From positions 62,001 through 126,000 of the forward strand of contig OZ017759.1 in assembly GCA_963969365.1 (NCBI GenBank): DNA of 64,000 nt, written 5' to 3'. Made by a program: the position numbers and the translations under genes. The stretch is from Asterochloris sp. CNOR1. Taxonomy: Eukaryota; Chlorophyta; Trebouxiophyceae; Trebouxiales; Trebouxiaceae. The notes below the pieces were generated by a model. It was given only the letters and a program-made list of their open reading frames with translations, ran no database searches and was not told the DNA's origin. Shown here piece by piece: positions 1-11,509 of this stretch (position 1 is the first letter of the stretch; each line of letters starts with the position of its first letter).

Positions 1-504
1 AAAGGGCACGTAGCCGCCTCCAATCCCCAAACCCAATGTGATGCGATAGCAGCGCACAGGCAGCACCCAAAGGCTGTGCTGCATCGTGCTGGCCGCGCAC
101 CGACAGCAGCGAAGCGCTCGCGCATGCAGCTGTCTCCCAGACAGGCTCAAATGTGTTCCAGAGCACACCTGCCAGACTGCATTGCGCGCTGCTGAATCGG
201 TGCCAAAATCAGCACGGCATGTGGCTGTGGCATAGTGCAAGTGCACGCAGCCACGTCGTCATCTGGGCTCCCAAACCAGTGGGGCCCAACGTTTGTGCAA
301 CGTCTGGCTGGTGGCACAGCAAAGAACAGAACAGAGAAGAGAAGAGGTCACCGCTGACCCTGCGCTGAGTACCGCGCAGCATGTGGCTGCGGCACAGCAA
401 AAAACAGAAAAGGAGAACAGGGTGCATGCAGACAGGGGAAGAAGGCACACATGCACAGCGGAGCCTGAGAAAGCGACTCTACACTTTGGCAGTGTTGGGC
501 ATAC
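1..504. other. Left edge, no exon identified
   Basis: Nothing here could be tied to a gene. The minus-strand gene whose last visible exon ends at 505 has a donor there (exon end followed by GTATGC on the minus strand) and leaves two bases of an open codon. Its next exon must therefore lie in this stretch or beyond the window edge. The open frames seen here are short, lack splice-site support and resemble intron sequence. Confidence 0.5.
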
Positions 505-2373
505 CTGACGTCCACCCCCTGGGGGCTGATGATGCCTCGCCGCCCGCCTGTCGGGTTGAAGTAGATCCTGCAGACAGCGGCGTTTGAGGTTGAGAGACAG
601 CTGCTGGCTGCACCAGCCCCAGTGGTCAGCTCTATGTGTGCAGGCAAGAGCGCTGCTGGCTGCGGCATGACTGTGCAGCTGTGTGTGTGGCTGCCTTGAA
701 GTGTTGCCCGTTCCCACTTGAGCCGGGGCCACTCCGTGTGGCTGTGCCCACCCAAATGCAGTGCCCCATGAGGGGCACGGCAGCCCCTACTGCTTGCCAT
801 GCCATGTGTGCACAAGCAACTTGTTTTGCTAGGTGACCCGTGACCGTGCGAAGGGTCACGCAGGTCAGTGTAACAACATATTGCGTGTTTGCTAAAAAAA
901 AAAACACGGGATTGTAGACTAACCTTCGGTCAGCATAGGGTGCAACACATGGCTAGCAATGGCAAGTGCTAGGATAAGGGCAGGTAGCTGCAGCTGTGCT
1001 GAACTTGAGGCGGCATTGGCCCTACTAGGATTACCCTCCAAAGCTGCCCGCCTGTATGACTTCTTTTGGCGTCAGAGTCGGCCTGAATTCTGGCACATCC
1101 TCGAAGACGAGCCTGCACAGCACAATACCCGGCTCTCTGGCAGTTCAACAAGCAGCTCTGTTGCTTGGGCTGCAGTCTTGGCATTTCCTGAGAGAATCTG
1201 ATGCAATCTCAACTGCAGGCCACTGCTTAGTGCATGAGCCAGACTGGATGCCTCCTCTGCTAACCAGACTTTGCATTTAGTCCAGCTTGACAACTGCTGT
1301 GGAAGTCTAGCACAAAATAGCAACACATCTGACCAGTCACCCACCTGCCAAAATTGTCGCGCTCGCCTTCTGAGGGGTCCACAGCGCTCTCCACCACCTG
1401 CTCAGGGTCACTCACTGGCTTGTACTCGGCAGTCTCCTGCAGCAGCGCCACACATGATGAGTGCATGCATCTTGACTGCTGCAGACTGCCATTGGGCTGT
1501 CCAGCATCACACACAGGGCTCCACTCTGTCATCTCTCGCGGCAGGGTTTGTGGGCCAGTACCCCCTCCGTGTGTCCAGCCAGGCTGTCCACACAGGGTTG
1601 TACTCAATTGTGGAGGTCTCCAGCGAATGAATCACACAGCTGCCTTAGAGGACCCTAATGTGGAGGACACAGGCACTAGTTGCTGCAGATCCCTCTTGAC
1701 CTGTCTGCAGGGGCACCCACAAATTGTGCTCTGCATTCAGGAGGCAAGATGAACACCAAATTGCAGCTCGACGAGCCAGCACCCTGCTGCTGTTGCTGCT
1801 TCACACAAGGAGGCAGCCCTTGAGGAAGCAGCTGGGACGGTGAAGTGCTGAGCTGAAGGCATTCTCCAGGCAGTGGCTGCCATGGCAAATGCTGAGCAGG
1901 ACGCCTCTCGCCCCTCCAAAATCACATTACAGCGTGCTTACAGCTGCTTTACTGCAAAAGCCCACCTCCTGGTAGTGTTTGCCGGCAACGGCTTCAGCCT
2001 GGCTGCCGTGCTGCTCCTCAGTGTAATCTACATCACGCCGCTGGCGAGTGCTTCGCCTGCAGGCCTCTCAGCCTTTAGGGAGCCTGCAGGGTGGCAAGAT
2101 TGCAGCAGACAGCAGCTGCACACTTTTGTGGGCAAACCTGATGGGCTCCCGCAGTGGAGCAGGCCTCTTCTTTGAGTCGGCGGACGGCTTCTTGGGTGCT
2201 GCAAGGCACCCGCTTTGCTCAGCAAATAGCCTCAAGGATGTCCTGGAGCCAGCCACAGCAACCTCACCTCTCTGTTGGGGTGCTTGCTCCAGCTTGGGCA
2301 CATTGAGACCTTTCAACTTTTCCTGGTTCTTCCTTATGCGGTCCTGTCTCTGTTGCTCATACGCATTCACCAT
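505..2373 (-). CDS. Unrecognised nuclear protein, partial (N-terminal exons)
   Basis: Five exons link in perfect codon phase on the minus strand: 2373-2268, 2198-2138, 2056-1966, 1436-1345 and 567-505, giving about 137 residues before the gene leaves the window. The protein starts MVNAYEQQRQDRIRKNQEKL, a basic helical N-terminus of the kind found in plant CDCA7-like (4CXXC-R1) and B3-domain proteins. A Lys/Pro-rich linker and an RRSTRQRRDVDYTE segment follow, resembling the RRSSR...VNYSE motif of those families. Exon 4 is acidic (SEGERDNFGR) and exon 5 reads IYFNPTGGRRGIISPQGVDV. No zinc-finger or B3 core is visible, so the family is not settled. The basic clusters suggest a nuclear, nucleic-acid-bound protein, which is inference. 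An extra in-phase exon could hide in the 777 nt intron between exons 4 and 5. Its start codon lies 197 bp from that of the divergent L10a gene. Confidence 0.6.
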
Positions 2374-2570
2374 GTCAGAGAGTTTCCAGGTTGATGCATT
2401 GGATGGGCCCAGTTCAAGTCAACGGTTTATTTTCCCGTTCTCGGTCTTCGGATCGTCTGTTGTGGCAGCAAACACAGAAGCAGGCGTTCGGGGCGCGCTT
2501 GCTGGCTGTGAGTGAGCTCGTCGGGAACTGTGTCATCAAGTCTACTGCGCAGCAGACCTAGCCGGCAGCC
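2374..2570. promoter_or_regulatory. Divergent promoter region, gene at left and RPL10A
   Basis: The 197 bp between two head-to-head start codons must hold both core promoters and 5' UTRs unless there are distal 5' UTR introns. No TATA box is obvious by eye. The assignment rests only on gene arrangement. Confidence 0.4.
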
Positions 2571-5398
2571 ATGTCCAAGCTCAGTGGTGACACCATCAGG
2601 GACAGCATCCAGTGTGAGCCACAGACCCTCCAAATATGCAGACTCAACCTGCACAAGCTTTGGCTGCTTGAGTGACCTGCAACTTGAGATGTGCTGCCCT
2701 GCCTGCAGCCATTGTGGAGGCTTCCCAGGCCAAGCCCAGGAAGTTCACAGAGACCATCGAGCTCCAGATTGGGCTGAAGAACTATGACCCCCAGAAGGAC
2801 AAGCGTTTCAGCGGCACCGTCAAGCTGCCATACATGCCGCGCCCTCAGATGAAGGTGTGCTGCCTGTCAGCTGCTGTAACCCCCTGGGGCCAGGCTTCAG
2901 AGGTCTGGTCTGTCAGGCCATGCAAGCCTCCAGCCTGCCGGCCTGCCTCTGTAGGTGCCAGGCAGGCTTGTGCAGCACAGGACAGCAGTGGCTTGAGGCC
3001 GCCAGGCTAGTGCTGCACAGCTACATGCTGCCCCAGCTGGCAGATTGCAGGTTCAGGGGAGTCCTGGCAGTACAGGAGCAGTGAACCTGTTTGCGAAAGC
3101 CATCACGTCCTGCAGAGACCTCTGCTTGCCCTGCATCCCCTGGGGCGCTTGGCCAATCTGTTGGGTCTTGTCGTGTGCTGATCAGCAGGCTGCAGAGGCT
3201 GTGTACCTGATGCTGCAGGTGTTGTTGCCAGCTACAGGTCTTTGTGCTAGCCTGGCTGAGATGCGTCCTGCCTCCAGAGCTGTCCAGCGGGCTGCAGAGG
3301 CTTTGAGCCTGACACTGCAAGCGCAATTGCTGACTGCAGGTCTTTGTGCTGGGCCTGGGTGACCTGTGTGCTGCCAGACCTTGGTCCAGAGTCATCCAGC
3401 GGGTTGCAGAGGCTGTTGACATGACATTGCAAGGGCAATTGCCAGCTGCAGGTCTTTGTGCTGGGCTTGGCTAATGTGAGTGCTGCCACACCCTGGTCCA
3501 AAACCATTCAGCGGGCTGCAGAGCTGGTGACCCGACACTGCAGGTGCTGCTGCCAGCCGCAGGTCTTTTCGCTGGGTCTGGCTCACCTGTGTGCTACCAG
3601 GCCTTGGCGTGAGGCTGACTGCTGCCCCATGTGCATGCCGCCCGCCGAGAAAAAGCCTCAGTCTCTTGCCACACGTCCCCCAGAGCAGGGCAGAGAGGCT
3701 CCCCCACTGGTTCACCACTGCTCACCGTCACCCCTGCAGGTGTGCGTGCTGGGCGACCACAAGCATTGTGAGGAGGCCAAGGCGCTGGGCATCGACCAGA
3801 TGAGCGTGGAGGACCTGAAGAAGCTGAACAAGAACAAGAAGCTCGTCAAGAAGCTGGGTGAGCACCCGAACTGTTGCTCCAGGGGGGTGCAGCTTTGCCA
3901 CAGTCCCCTACCTTTTGCCATGGGGCTTCTTCATGGCCCCCCCTTGCAGTGATAAAGGAAACAGCCACAAGCTCAACCAGGAAGGGCACCCCAGCCGTCG
4001 TGCTTCCCTCCCACACGCTGCAAATGCTTGCTGCCCCTGCCGGCAGCGCTGCAGCCGAGACATCGGGCTTCCATTGCCCCTCTGCTGCTGGCCACCTGCA
4101 CCTTGTGGACACCTGCCGCCGTCCTGCCCAGATCAAGCATGCCCCACATCTGCCTGCAGCCAAGAAGTACGCAGCCTTTGTGGCATCTGAGACAGTGATC
4201 AAGCAGATCCCGCGTCTGCTGGGCCCGGGTCTGAACAAGGCAGGCAAGTTCCCGTCCCTGGTGTCCCACAGCGACGACCTGCAGACCAAGGTGGGTCGCC
4301 CGAGCACAGATCCTTCTGTGGCAGCGCATCTGAACAGGTGGCACACTGCAACCTCTAGTCGTCTGGCCCATAGTTGTAGTCTGCAGTCCAACACAGGACT
4401 GCAGGGCCTTTTTGGTGCCACACTGTCCCGCTTTCAGTCAGTCTTAAGGGTGTGCCATCCCAGCTGCTGAGCTTCCTGGATGGCTCATGTGTGTGGCTCT
4501 TGACAACTGCAGCTTGTGGCCTGCCGTCCACAGTGGTCTGCCCACATCAGGGCTGTGTCTAGGCATGCCCAGGCTGCAAAATTCAGATAGCAGCAACAGG
4601 GTTGCTCCAGGTCTTCAGGGCCGGCCACTTGCCTGCAGGTGAATGAGATCAAGTCCTCGGTCAAGTTCCAGCTGAAGAAGGTGCTGTGCATGGGTGTTGC
4701 CGTGGGCAATGTCTCCATGAATGACAAGGAGCTCTTCGTCAACACCCAGGTGAGGCTTCCCACAGCACTTGTCGCTGTTGCAAGCTGCCTTTGGGACTGC
4801 CCCACACTCACATTGGACCTGTGTGTCCGCTGACTGCTTAGTCCAGGTTTAGGTGTGGCGCAAGCACCACCATCAATGGTCGCAAAGTGACACATTGCCA
4901 CCCCTGCATCATTGGTGTTGCTGCCTTGTACAGCCAAGTCTGTTCAATGGAAACAGCTGTAGAAAGGCTGGAACCAGATCGTATCTGCCACCCACCCCGT
5001 TGGCTCCCTACCGGCTTCTGCCACCACCTTTTTTGTGGGTTGAGACAAGGCAGTGCAGCCGCTGAGTGCTTATCTGGCTATGCTCCTCACAGCTGTAGTG
5101 TGCTGAGCGGCTGGAGGCATGCGTGTAAACAGGTGCTGCCCGCATGACAGCAGCTCAGGGCTGGTCTTAACTTTCCCTTCTGGCTGTGCTGCAGATGAGC
5201 GTCAACTTCCTGGTCTCGCTGCTGAAGAAGAACTGGCAGAATGTGCGGTCCCTGCACTGCAAGACCACCATGGTGAGTCTGGCATCCCCCTTAGGTTGCT
5301 ACTTTGACCACGTGCAATTGGCCTGGTTGCCAGCGTCTTGGGGCAGGCTGAGTCTCCTGTTGCCTGTGCTGCAGGGCAAGCCTCAGCGCCTGTACTGA
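2571..5398 (+). CDS. RPL10A: 60S ribosomal protein L10a (uL1)
   Basis: Component of the L1 stalk of the cytosolic large ribosomal subunit, which helps move tRNA out of the E site. Seven exons join in phase: 2571-2613, 2709-2854, 3740-3857, 4160-4290, 4639-4749, 5195-5272 and 5375-5398, giving 216 residues, the usual family length. Diagnostic stretches include [53 protein letters not shown] and the C-terminus [15 protein letters not shown]...GKPQRLY. The start [11 protein letters not shown] agrees with the family N-terminus. The stop is TGA. Intron 2 (2855-3739) contains about four tandem units that copy the start of exon 3. A TGTAA element lies about 195 nt after the stop. The match is essentially unambiguous; only the exon 1/2 junction, where the family is variable, is slightly uncertain. 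Confidence 0.97.
3180..3600 (+). repeat. Tandem repeat in RPL10A intron 2 copying the exon 3 acceptor
   Basis: About four units, spaced about 102-112 nt apart, each contain a version of CAGGTCTTTGTGCTGGGC at roughly 3235, 3337, 3449 and 3560. The real exon 3 boundary at 3737 reads CAGGTGTGCGTGCTGGGC, so each unit looks like a diverged copy of the 3' splice site plus the first codons of exon 3. Flanking parts of the unit, such as CCAGCGGGCTGCAGAG, also repeat. Confidence 0.8.
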
Positions 5399-5592
5399 TT
5401 CATGACCACCACAGCAGCATGACTTGACCACCCCTTGCATCGCGCGGGCAAGCCAGACACCTCGCATGACCTGACCAAGTGTCAGCTGCTGCCTCGACAG
5501 CCCTGTTATTTGTTTCTGGGGTGCGGCAACTGGCTCATTGGGAGCCCCCCTTCATTGAGGAGCGCTTGTCCATGCGTTGCAATTCCTGGACT

Positions 5593-5597
5593 TGTAA
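5593..5597 (+). terminator. TGTAA poly(A) signal, RPL10A
   Basis: TGTAA is the usual green-algal polyadenylation signal. It occurs about 195 nt downstream of the L10a stop and before the opposing CID gene's stop. The role is inferred from position. Confidence 0.45.
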
Positions 5598-5885
5598 CAC
5601 ATTGATCCAGACTAGGCTGCTTGGACAGGGCCTGGCACGTATTGGGAATATTGCAACTCGCAGTTGGTCTGCTGCTTCACACTACAGAGATTCCAACGGC
5701 AACTTGACCAGCACAGAATGCGAATCGGCAAGCAGATGGATATTCAGTTGAGAGAGGGTCTCACTACTCTGGACCTGTCATGTTAGAGATCAGAAGAAGC
5801 ACCTGGCAGGTGCTGGCAGCTCCTATATTGATGCTCTATTTGGCTGAGGAGGCTGGCTGGCTGGCTGGCTGGGGAAGAAGGGGGG

Positions 5886-8800
5886 TCAGACCTGCCACTG
5901 ACTTGGATCATACTCCTCCAAATCCTCCTCCCCTGGAGTGTAAGGCTGATCTGCCAGTAGGTCAGGTGCCGTCAGACCCCCCGTGGGAAGCCCCGCCTGT
6001 GTAGGCAGCGGTGCTGAGACATCCACAGGCAGCTGCTCCAGGTTCCCCTTGAGCTGCTCCCGAAGCTCCTGCAGCCAGGCAGCGTGACTGTGAGATGCTA
6101 ACATTGCAGTCGCTGGCCTTGATGTACAGCATCTTGATTGGTGATCAGGGTTGGGGAGCCCTGGACACTGCTGGGCAGTGCAGCATTGGCAGCCACGCCA
6201 GCTTCCCCTGGAGCTGCTCCTTAGGCTATAGACATCACTCCCCAAAGCTACAGACAGCAGAATGCTCGAGTGGACCTAAACCTGCAGCTGCAGCCAGCAG
6301 TGGCAAATTGTCCCTCAGCAGCTGTTGACCACTTTGATTTGTCCACAATGACAGAGGTTGCCGAGAAAGATGACAACGCAGCTCAAAGCTCATGCCCTTC
6401 TGCAAGGGCCAGGCTTGTGAAGGTCAGGCCAAGGGGAGCTGTTCAGATGTTGGCAGCCTTCCTGCAGCGATGCCTCAGGCGACTGCATGCATTCCTGTAG
6501 CCCCGATTGTCCAAATTTTGGTGCTGGGAATGGGCAGACAGCTCTCAAGCTCACCAAGGGGCTACTGGAAACGGCAGGCCACAGCATCAGCTGGCATTGG
6601 CCCAGAGCATCACCCTGCGGGGCTGGCAACCTCAAATGCACAGGCCCATGTGGGACCCTTCAACATCAAGCCACCAACCATTTCCTGCTTCCGCCTCGCC
6701 AGCCACACCGATGCAAACGCTGTGCAGCAGCATGTCAGGCACTACCCACCGGCGGCATCTGATTGAGCATGATGCCCCAGTCCACCACCGGTTGCTGCTC
6801 TGACTGGCCGTTGCTGGCCGGCAACTGCAGCCCGTTGACACCCAGCAGCGTGCCCACGTTGGCCAGGAGGCTGCCAAGGTCGGCAGGGGGCGCCTCTGCC
6901 TGGGCAGCTGGCGGCGCTCCCGCCGCGTGATCTCCTGCAGCAGCAAGCAGCCGTCTCAAAGGTGGTTGCTGTGTCAGCATGGCTGCATGCCCATCTGCCT
7001 GCCGCATGCCCACCTGCCAGGAGGCTTCTGAGGTCTGCCACGGGCGCCTCGGCAGGGGCACCTGTTCCTGAATCTCACTCTCCAGGCATGAGTAGGCAGT
7101 GTGAGGGTCTCACAGGCTCTTGCAGCACTGCTGCTGCAGCATACAGTGATGTGCAAGAGAGCCCAGAGGTTGCCAACCTGCATTTTGCGGCCGCAGCGGG
7201 CAGAGGCAGCCCCTGCGGTGCATTTGCCTGTTGCAGCTGGTGAGGGCACCATCAGCCCTCCAAGTCTGCCTGCCAAGTGCTCAGTGGACTGGGAAAAGCA
7301 TCAGAGTATCCCGGTGCTCCTGAAGCAGTGAGCATCACGCTGCCAGAAAAGCCAGCCAGCAGCCCTGCCCACCCGCCCGCTGTGGCTGAGGCAGACACAT
7401 GCAGCCCCCACAGGCCGCCTGTTAGCTGTAGTCCGGGGCCTCAACAGAGCACCAGACAACCCCTGTGCCCCTGAAGCAATGAACCGTAGTCAGCTGATTC
7501 ACCCTGCCAGTCACCCCTCCCACCTGACTGTGCTGGTGCCGACTGTGCGGGGGCAGGGGAGCCTGCTGCAGCCGATGGAGGCGCGGGAGGAGCAGCGGAG
7601 GCGGCCCCAGGAGCTGCGCCTGAGCTGAGGACGCTGCCGGGGGGCTCAAAGTCCATGTCCATATCGTCGCTGCCCAGCATCGAGGGCGCTGGGGGGCTGT
7701 CTGGGGCCGCGGCCGCAGGGGCAGGCGCCAATGGCACTGCCGCAGGTATCTCCACTTGCCTGCAGCATCAGGGAACTCATGACAATATTTGATAGAGAAG
7801 GGCTAGGCAGGCACACAGCGGTGCGGCAGTCCCGAGGCTGGGAGAAGGCGGTACTGCTGGAAAGAGGCGCAGATGGCACTGCCACAAGGACCTGCACCTG
7901 CCTGCAGCACTTGTTTTGACCTTTCCATTAGAACAGGGCTGAGCGAGCCCAGACAGTGGTGCGGCCAGTCGCGAGATCACAAAGTGTGGCACTGCTGCAA
8001 GGAGGTGCACTGCCACAGGGACCTGCACCTGCCTGCAGCATCAGGAGACGAGGGCTCAGCATGAGCACAGTGGTGCGGCAGTTGCAGGATTGTAAGTGGG
8101 CTGGCAGTGCTGCGAGGCCCTGCGTACATACCATACACAGCACGAGTCAGGTGCCCACCTGGCTGCCAGCTGTGGGGCCTGGACAATGGCTTTCAGGGTT
8201 AGGTTTGCATGCAGCGGCCATGTCTGACTCGCTAAACAGTGACCTGCTGCTGCGTCCTGTGGTGCAAAAGACTGCGACACCTGTTCACCACAGCTCTGCA
8301 GGACCTGTGGATGCTGCAGCTGGTCTCGGTGCAGCACAATCTGTGCGCCGGGAGTGTCTGAGCTGCCGCTGGCTGTCCGGCTGCATTCTCGAGCAGCCAT
8401 GCACCGTACAAGACAGTGTCTCACCTGGCGGCCGGCAGTGGGGCCTGGTCGATGGCGCTCTGCAGGCCTGCCATCTGCTTCTGCACCACGTCCAGCTGCT
8501 CAGCTGCAGACCTCTTGGCCACCTCCTGCAGGCACAGCGCATCACTTCAGCAAGACCAGCAGAGTGGCACGCAGTGCAGCTGCTCAGGCACTATCCTATG
8601 GGAATCTCCTGCAGTGCAGCACAGAACAAATTACTGAGGCAGATGGGGACCAGTGGCCCCCGACGCAGCTGCAGACCTCTTGGCCACCTCCTGCAGGTGC
8701 AGCATGAGACAGTGACAAGACCAGCAGAGTGACTCCCAGTGCAGGTGCTCAGGCACTGACCTCGAGACCACCTCCTGCAAGAGCAGCACACCAAAAGTAA

Positions 8801-11429
8801 AAAAGCAGATGGGGACTGGCCAGTGGCCTCTCTGCCCGGCAGCTGCCGGCCTTTGGTGCGGCCAGCCCCCTTTTGAGCAGCAGGCATGCGCCTGCAGGGA
8901 AAAAGACTGAGGACCCTACTGTGCCGGGGAAGCATCTGGAAATTGGACCCTGCTGACTGATGCGGCTGGTTGGGCAGTTCTGCAGCTGATGTTGGCCACC
9001 TCCGAAGACGATAGCACAGGGAGCCAAAGGGGTGCCAGGGAATATGGGCAGGTCTGGACACAGGTTGTTCATCACGAAACCATGGAAAAACGGAAAGGTT
9101 AAGTTTGAACGAGCTCCTCCCCACTTCCAAAATTGACTTGCTACTTGTTGAAACTCACGTGCGTTGCCATGAAGCCCTGCAGGATGGCCAGCACCTGCTC
9201 CTGCTGCACCAGCTGGCGCTGCAGCACCTCCGCAAAGCTCTGCATGACAGCCGCGGCGTCCTGGAGGGCGTCGCGATCGGTGGAAGCCAGGATGTCCTGG
9301 AGTCAGCAGAGATAATGATACTGAGGGCTGGACCTAGATGATGATGATGATTAGGGCTTGACATGAAGATTCTCACTACAAGGAGGGCTATTGCTCGTGG
9401 ACCTTGTGGCTGTACAGGAGTCGCCAACACAAAGGAGGGCTATTGCTTGTGGTCCCTGTGGTCCTTGTGGCTGAAGTGTCTCATGGTGTCCACACAACAC
9501 TGCTCGTAGTCTTACATGACCGAGCCAGACCTGCCTCTGCTGCTCCTTATTGCCCTACCCCAAGAACAGCGTCACAGCTGCCTGCACAGCAGCCCACAAT
9601 ACAGACAGGATCCAGCATCGGCAAACCAGAGTCAACTCACATGACAGCAGGAGGGAGCTGTTTGAGAAAACTCACATCATCGAGCCTCTCCACCTCTGCC
9701 ACCACCCCCTGGTACAGCTTGTCTGCAGCGGCGGCTGCCGCCAGCGCTGAGGCCAGCGGCGCTACGGCCTCACTCCTGTGCCCTGCTTCCCCACGAGGAA
9801 AGGACCCCGACCCCTGCAGCGACCCTGAGCGTCGCGGCGTCTGCGCTTCCTGGATCAGCTCCTTGAGGGGGCGAGTGCTGCTCGAGCTGAACACCTGCAG
9901 GGTACACGAACAGAGAGTGATCAGATTTGGTGCGCCAGGGGATCTGTGCCCCCGACTCAGCTCATTGAGGGGGCGGCTTTTGCTCGAGCTCAACACGTGC
10001 AAGATGCACAGGAAGCTAGTAGTATCATTATGGCAGCTATTGCTGCGCTGCTGGGGGCTGGGCCGCCTGCACATGCTCACTGACCAGACACATGCTGCTG
10101 GAGCTGAACGCCTGCAGGGTGCACAAAGACTACTCAGCCATGCTGGGCCAAGGGAGAGCTGCACCGCTGCTCGCTACAGCTTGCAAATGGCCGAAACCCT
10201 GCTGTTTCTCTCCGCTGCCCATTCTGCGCTCCTCGATGTCATCCACAGGCCAGGGGAGATTGCCTTTGCAGGCAGCCTCGACACCATCCTATACAGCTTG
10301 CAACCCCTCCGCCTCGCAGTGGCCATGAACTGTCCAGCTGTAGTGCACCTGCTCCACAACCCCACCAGTTACACAGTGCTGCCTCGCTGCCAACTCTCCA
10401 GACAGGGTACGCCTGAGAATCACAGCAGGTCTGCATTTGTGTGGCTTGCGCTCCTCCCCGGATCCTCACCAGGCGGGGGACCGCCTCAACACAGCGCATG
10501 CAGTTTGTTTTGTCTTCTACTCCTGAAGGCCTCAAAACAGCAAAGGGGTGACCAGCTTCAAGGCACCTGCTCTGCAGCTCACTGCACACCCTGCAGTGCT
10601 TTGCCGCACACTACCAGATCAGGGCACGCCCAGATCACACAGCCATATCACTCATCCGTTTACCTTGCGCTCCTCCCAAATGTCCACCAGTCGTATGACT
10701 GCCTTCTTCATCTTCTCATCGCTGTTGCGCAGCAACTGCTTGAAGGCGGTGGGCAGCACTCCATGGAACTCATGCACAAACTCCATGCCCTTCTTGCGGC
10801 TGCAGGGCACAGGACAAGGGGCTGTTGGCTGCTTGCTCAAGCAGTGGCCCTGACGATTGGCAGGCACAGATGGAGCAAGGCACACTGCCATGCAGGTAAA
10901 ACCCCATACGGTCATGACTGTGGTTATGTTCGATCTGCCATTTCTGCTGCCTGTGGTACATGCAGTGCATCCAGTGGTGCTTCATGCGGCCAAATGTGGT
11001 CAAGGGCTGCCAATCCTTGCACAGCAGAATGCTACATGGCCAGGGCCTGTCAGTACCTACACAGCAGGGCTGACAGTGAGAGTTCTCATCTGTTACAGAT
11101 GAGATTTACAGGCACTCTTGACACTTTGGAGCTCGAGCAGGCAGATCATTGCCCCTGACAGTTCAAGCATGATGCATGCGGGGCATGACGTGCCACAGCA
11201 GCAGATGCTCTGCGCAGGCATACCTGTTTTGCAGAATGTCATTGGCCAGGTAGGCCATAGCCAGCTGCCTGTGGGGTGGAGCCCTTGGAAGCTCCTGCTC
11301 CCAGACATGGACAACCTTGCGGGCCTCCTTTCGGTAGAACTGGCACCAACTGGAGAGAGTTTCAATCTTCTGCTGAGTGACGTCCAGCTTAGCCAGCTTG
11401 TCGCTGAACACCTTCGGATCAAAAGGCAT
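5886..11429 (-). CDS. CID-domain pre-mRNA regulation protein (RPRD1/Rtt103-like)
   Basis: Binds the phosphorylated C-terminal domain of RNA polymerase II and acts in transcription termination or CTD dephosphorylation (family knowledge). Nine exons join in phase: 11429-11224, 10799-10664, 9894-9676, 9296-9159, 8525-8425, 7759-7524, 7067-7014, 6934-6750 and 6068-5886, giving 485 residues. Residues 1-114 form a CID: LSSWCQFYRKEARKVVHVWE, MAYLANDILQNSRKKGMEF and KKAVIRLVDIWEERK. A helical region follows (QSFAEVLQRQLVQQEQVLAI), like the RPRD coiled coil, then an Ala/Pro-rich linker and a C-terminus ending EEYDPSQWQV. Exon 7067-7014 is a 54 nt phase-symmetric near-copy of part of the next exon and may be a recent or optional exon. 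Nearly every intron carries decayed copies of neighbouring exon edges. The start lies only 80 bp from a divergent gene. Confidence 0.88.
6185..6228 (-). repeat. Decayed copy of the last-exon start in CID-gene intron
   Basis: On the minus strand this stretch encodes EQLQGKLAW in one frame, against EQLKGNLEQ at the start of the real last exon (6068 downward). It lies in the upstream intron in direct orientation. Confidence 0.6.
7725..8045 (-). repeat. Three copies of the exon 6 acceptor edge, CID gene
   Basis: The real exon 6 begins near 7759 (CTGCAG followed by codons for QVEIPAAV). Two diverged copies lie upstream on the minus strand, near 7900 (QVLVAVP) and 8030 (QVPVAVH), each with its own CTGCAG. 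Spacing is about 140 nt. Confidence 0.75.
8505..8780 (-). repeat. Copies of the exon 5 acceptor edge, CID gene
   Basis: The segment CAGACCTCTTGGCCACCTCC (plus strand), spanning the start of exon 5 near 8510-8527, recurs at about 8680-8700. A weaker form (GACCACCTCCTGCA) lies near 8766. Both copies are in the upstream intron and retain the acceptor. Confidence 0.75.
9338..9475. repeat. GAT microsatellite and short direct repeat in intron
   Basis: A short GATGATGATGATGAT run is followed by two near-copies of AAGGAGGGCTATTGCT plus GTGG...CCTTGTGGCTG, about 60 nt apart, inside intron 3 of the CID gene. No coding potential is seen. Confidence 0.6.
9870..10125 (-). repeat. Three copies of the exon 3 acceptor edge, CID gene
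   Basis: Exon 3 begins at 9894 with codons for VFSSSSTRPLKEL. Upstream intron copies near 10000 (SSSKSRPLNEL) and 10115 (AFSSSS) retain the acceptor-like CTGCAG or CTTGCA. They form direct repeats with about 105-115 nt spacing. Confidence 0.75.
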
Positions 11430-11509
11430 CCTGCTTCGAGCTGCCAGGTGCAGTTGGGCAAGAACCCACGTTCCACAGTGCCCACCCCACTTGGTCAGCA
11501 GAGGATTGC
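11430..11509. promoter_or_regulatory. 80 bp shared promoter, CID gene and zinc-finger gene
   Basis: Only 80 bp separate the two proposed start codons of head-to-head genes. If both starts are right, the core promoters overlap or the true 5' ends lie inside the opposing genes. No recognisable core element is seen. Confidence 0.35.

Noticed and set aside
8305-8931. Plus-strand open frames around 8-9 kb
   Set aside because: They overlap minus-strand exon 5 of the CID gene and its intron repeats, and have no splice pairing or recognisable protein.
9404-11158. Plus-strand 584-codon open frame
   Set aside because: It lies antisense to well-supported CID-gene exons and introns. The long frame reflects GC-rich codon bias and repeats, and it shows no family motif.
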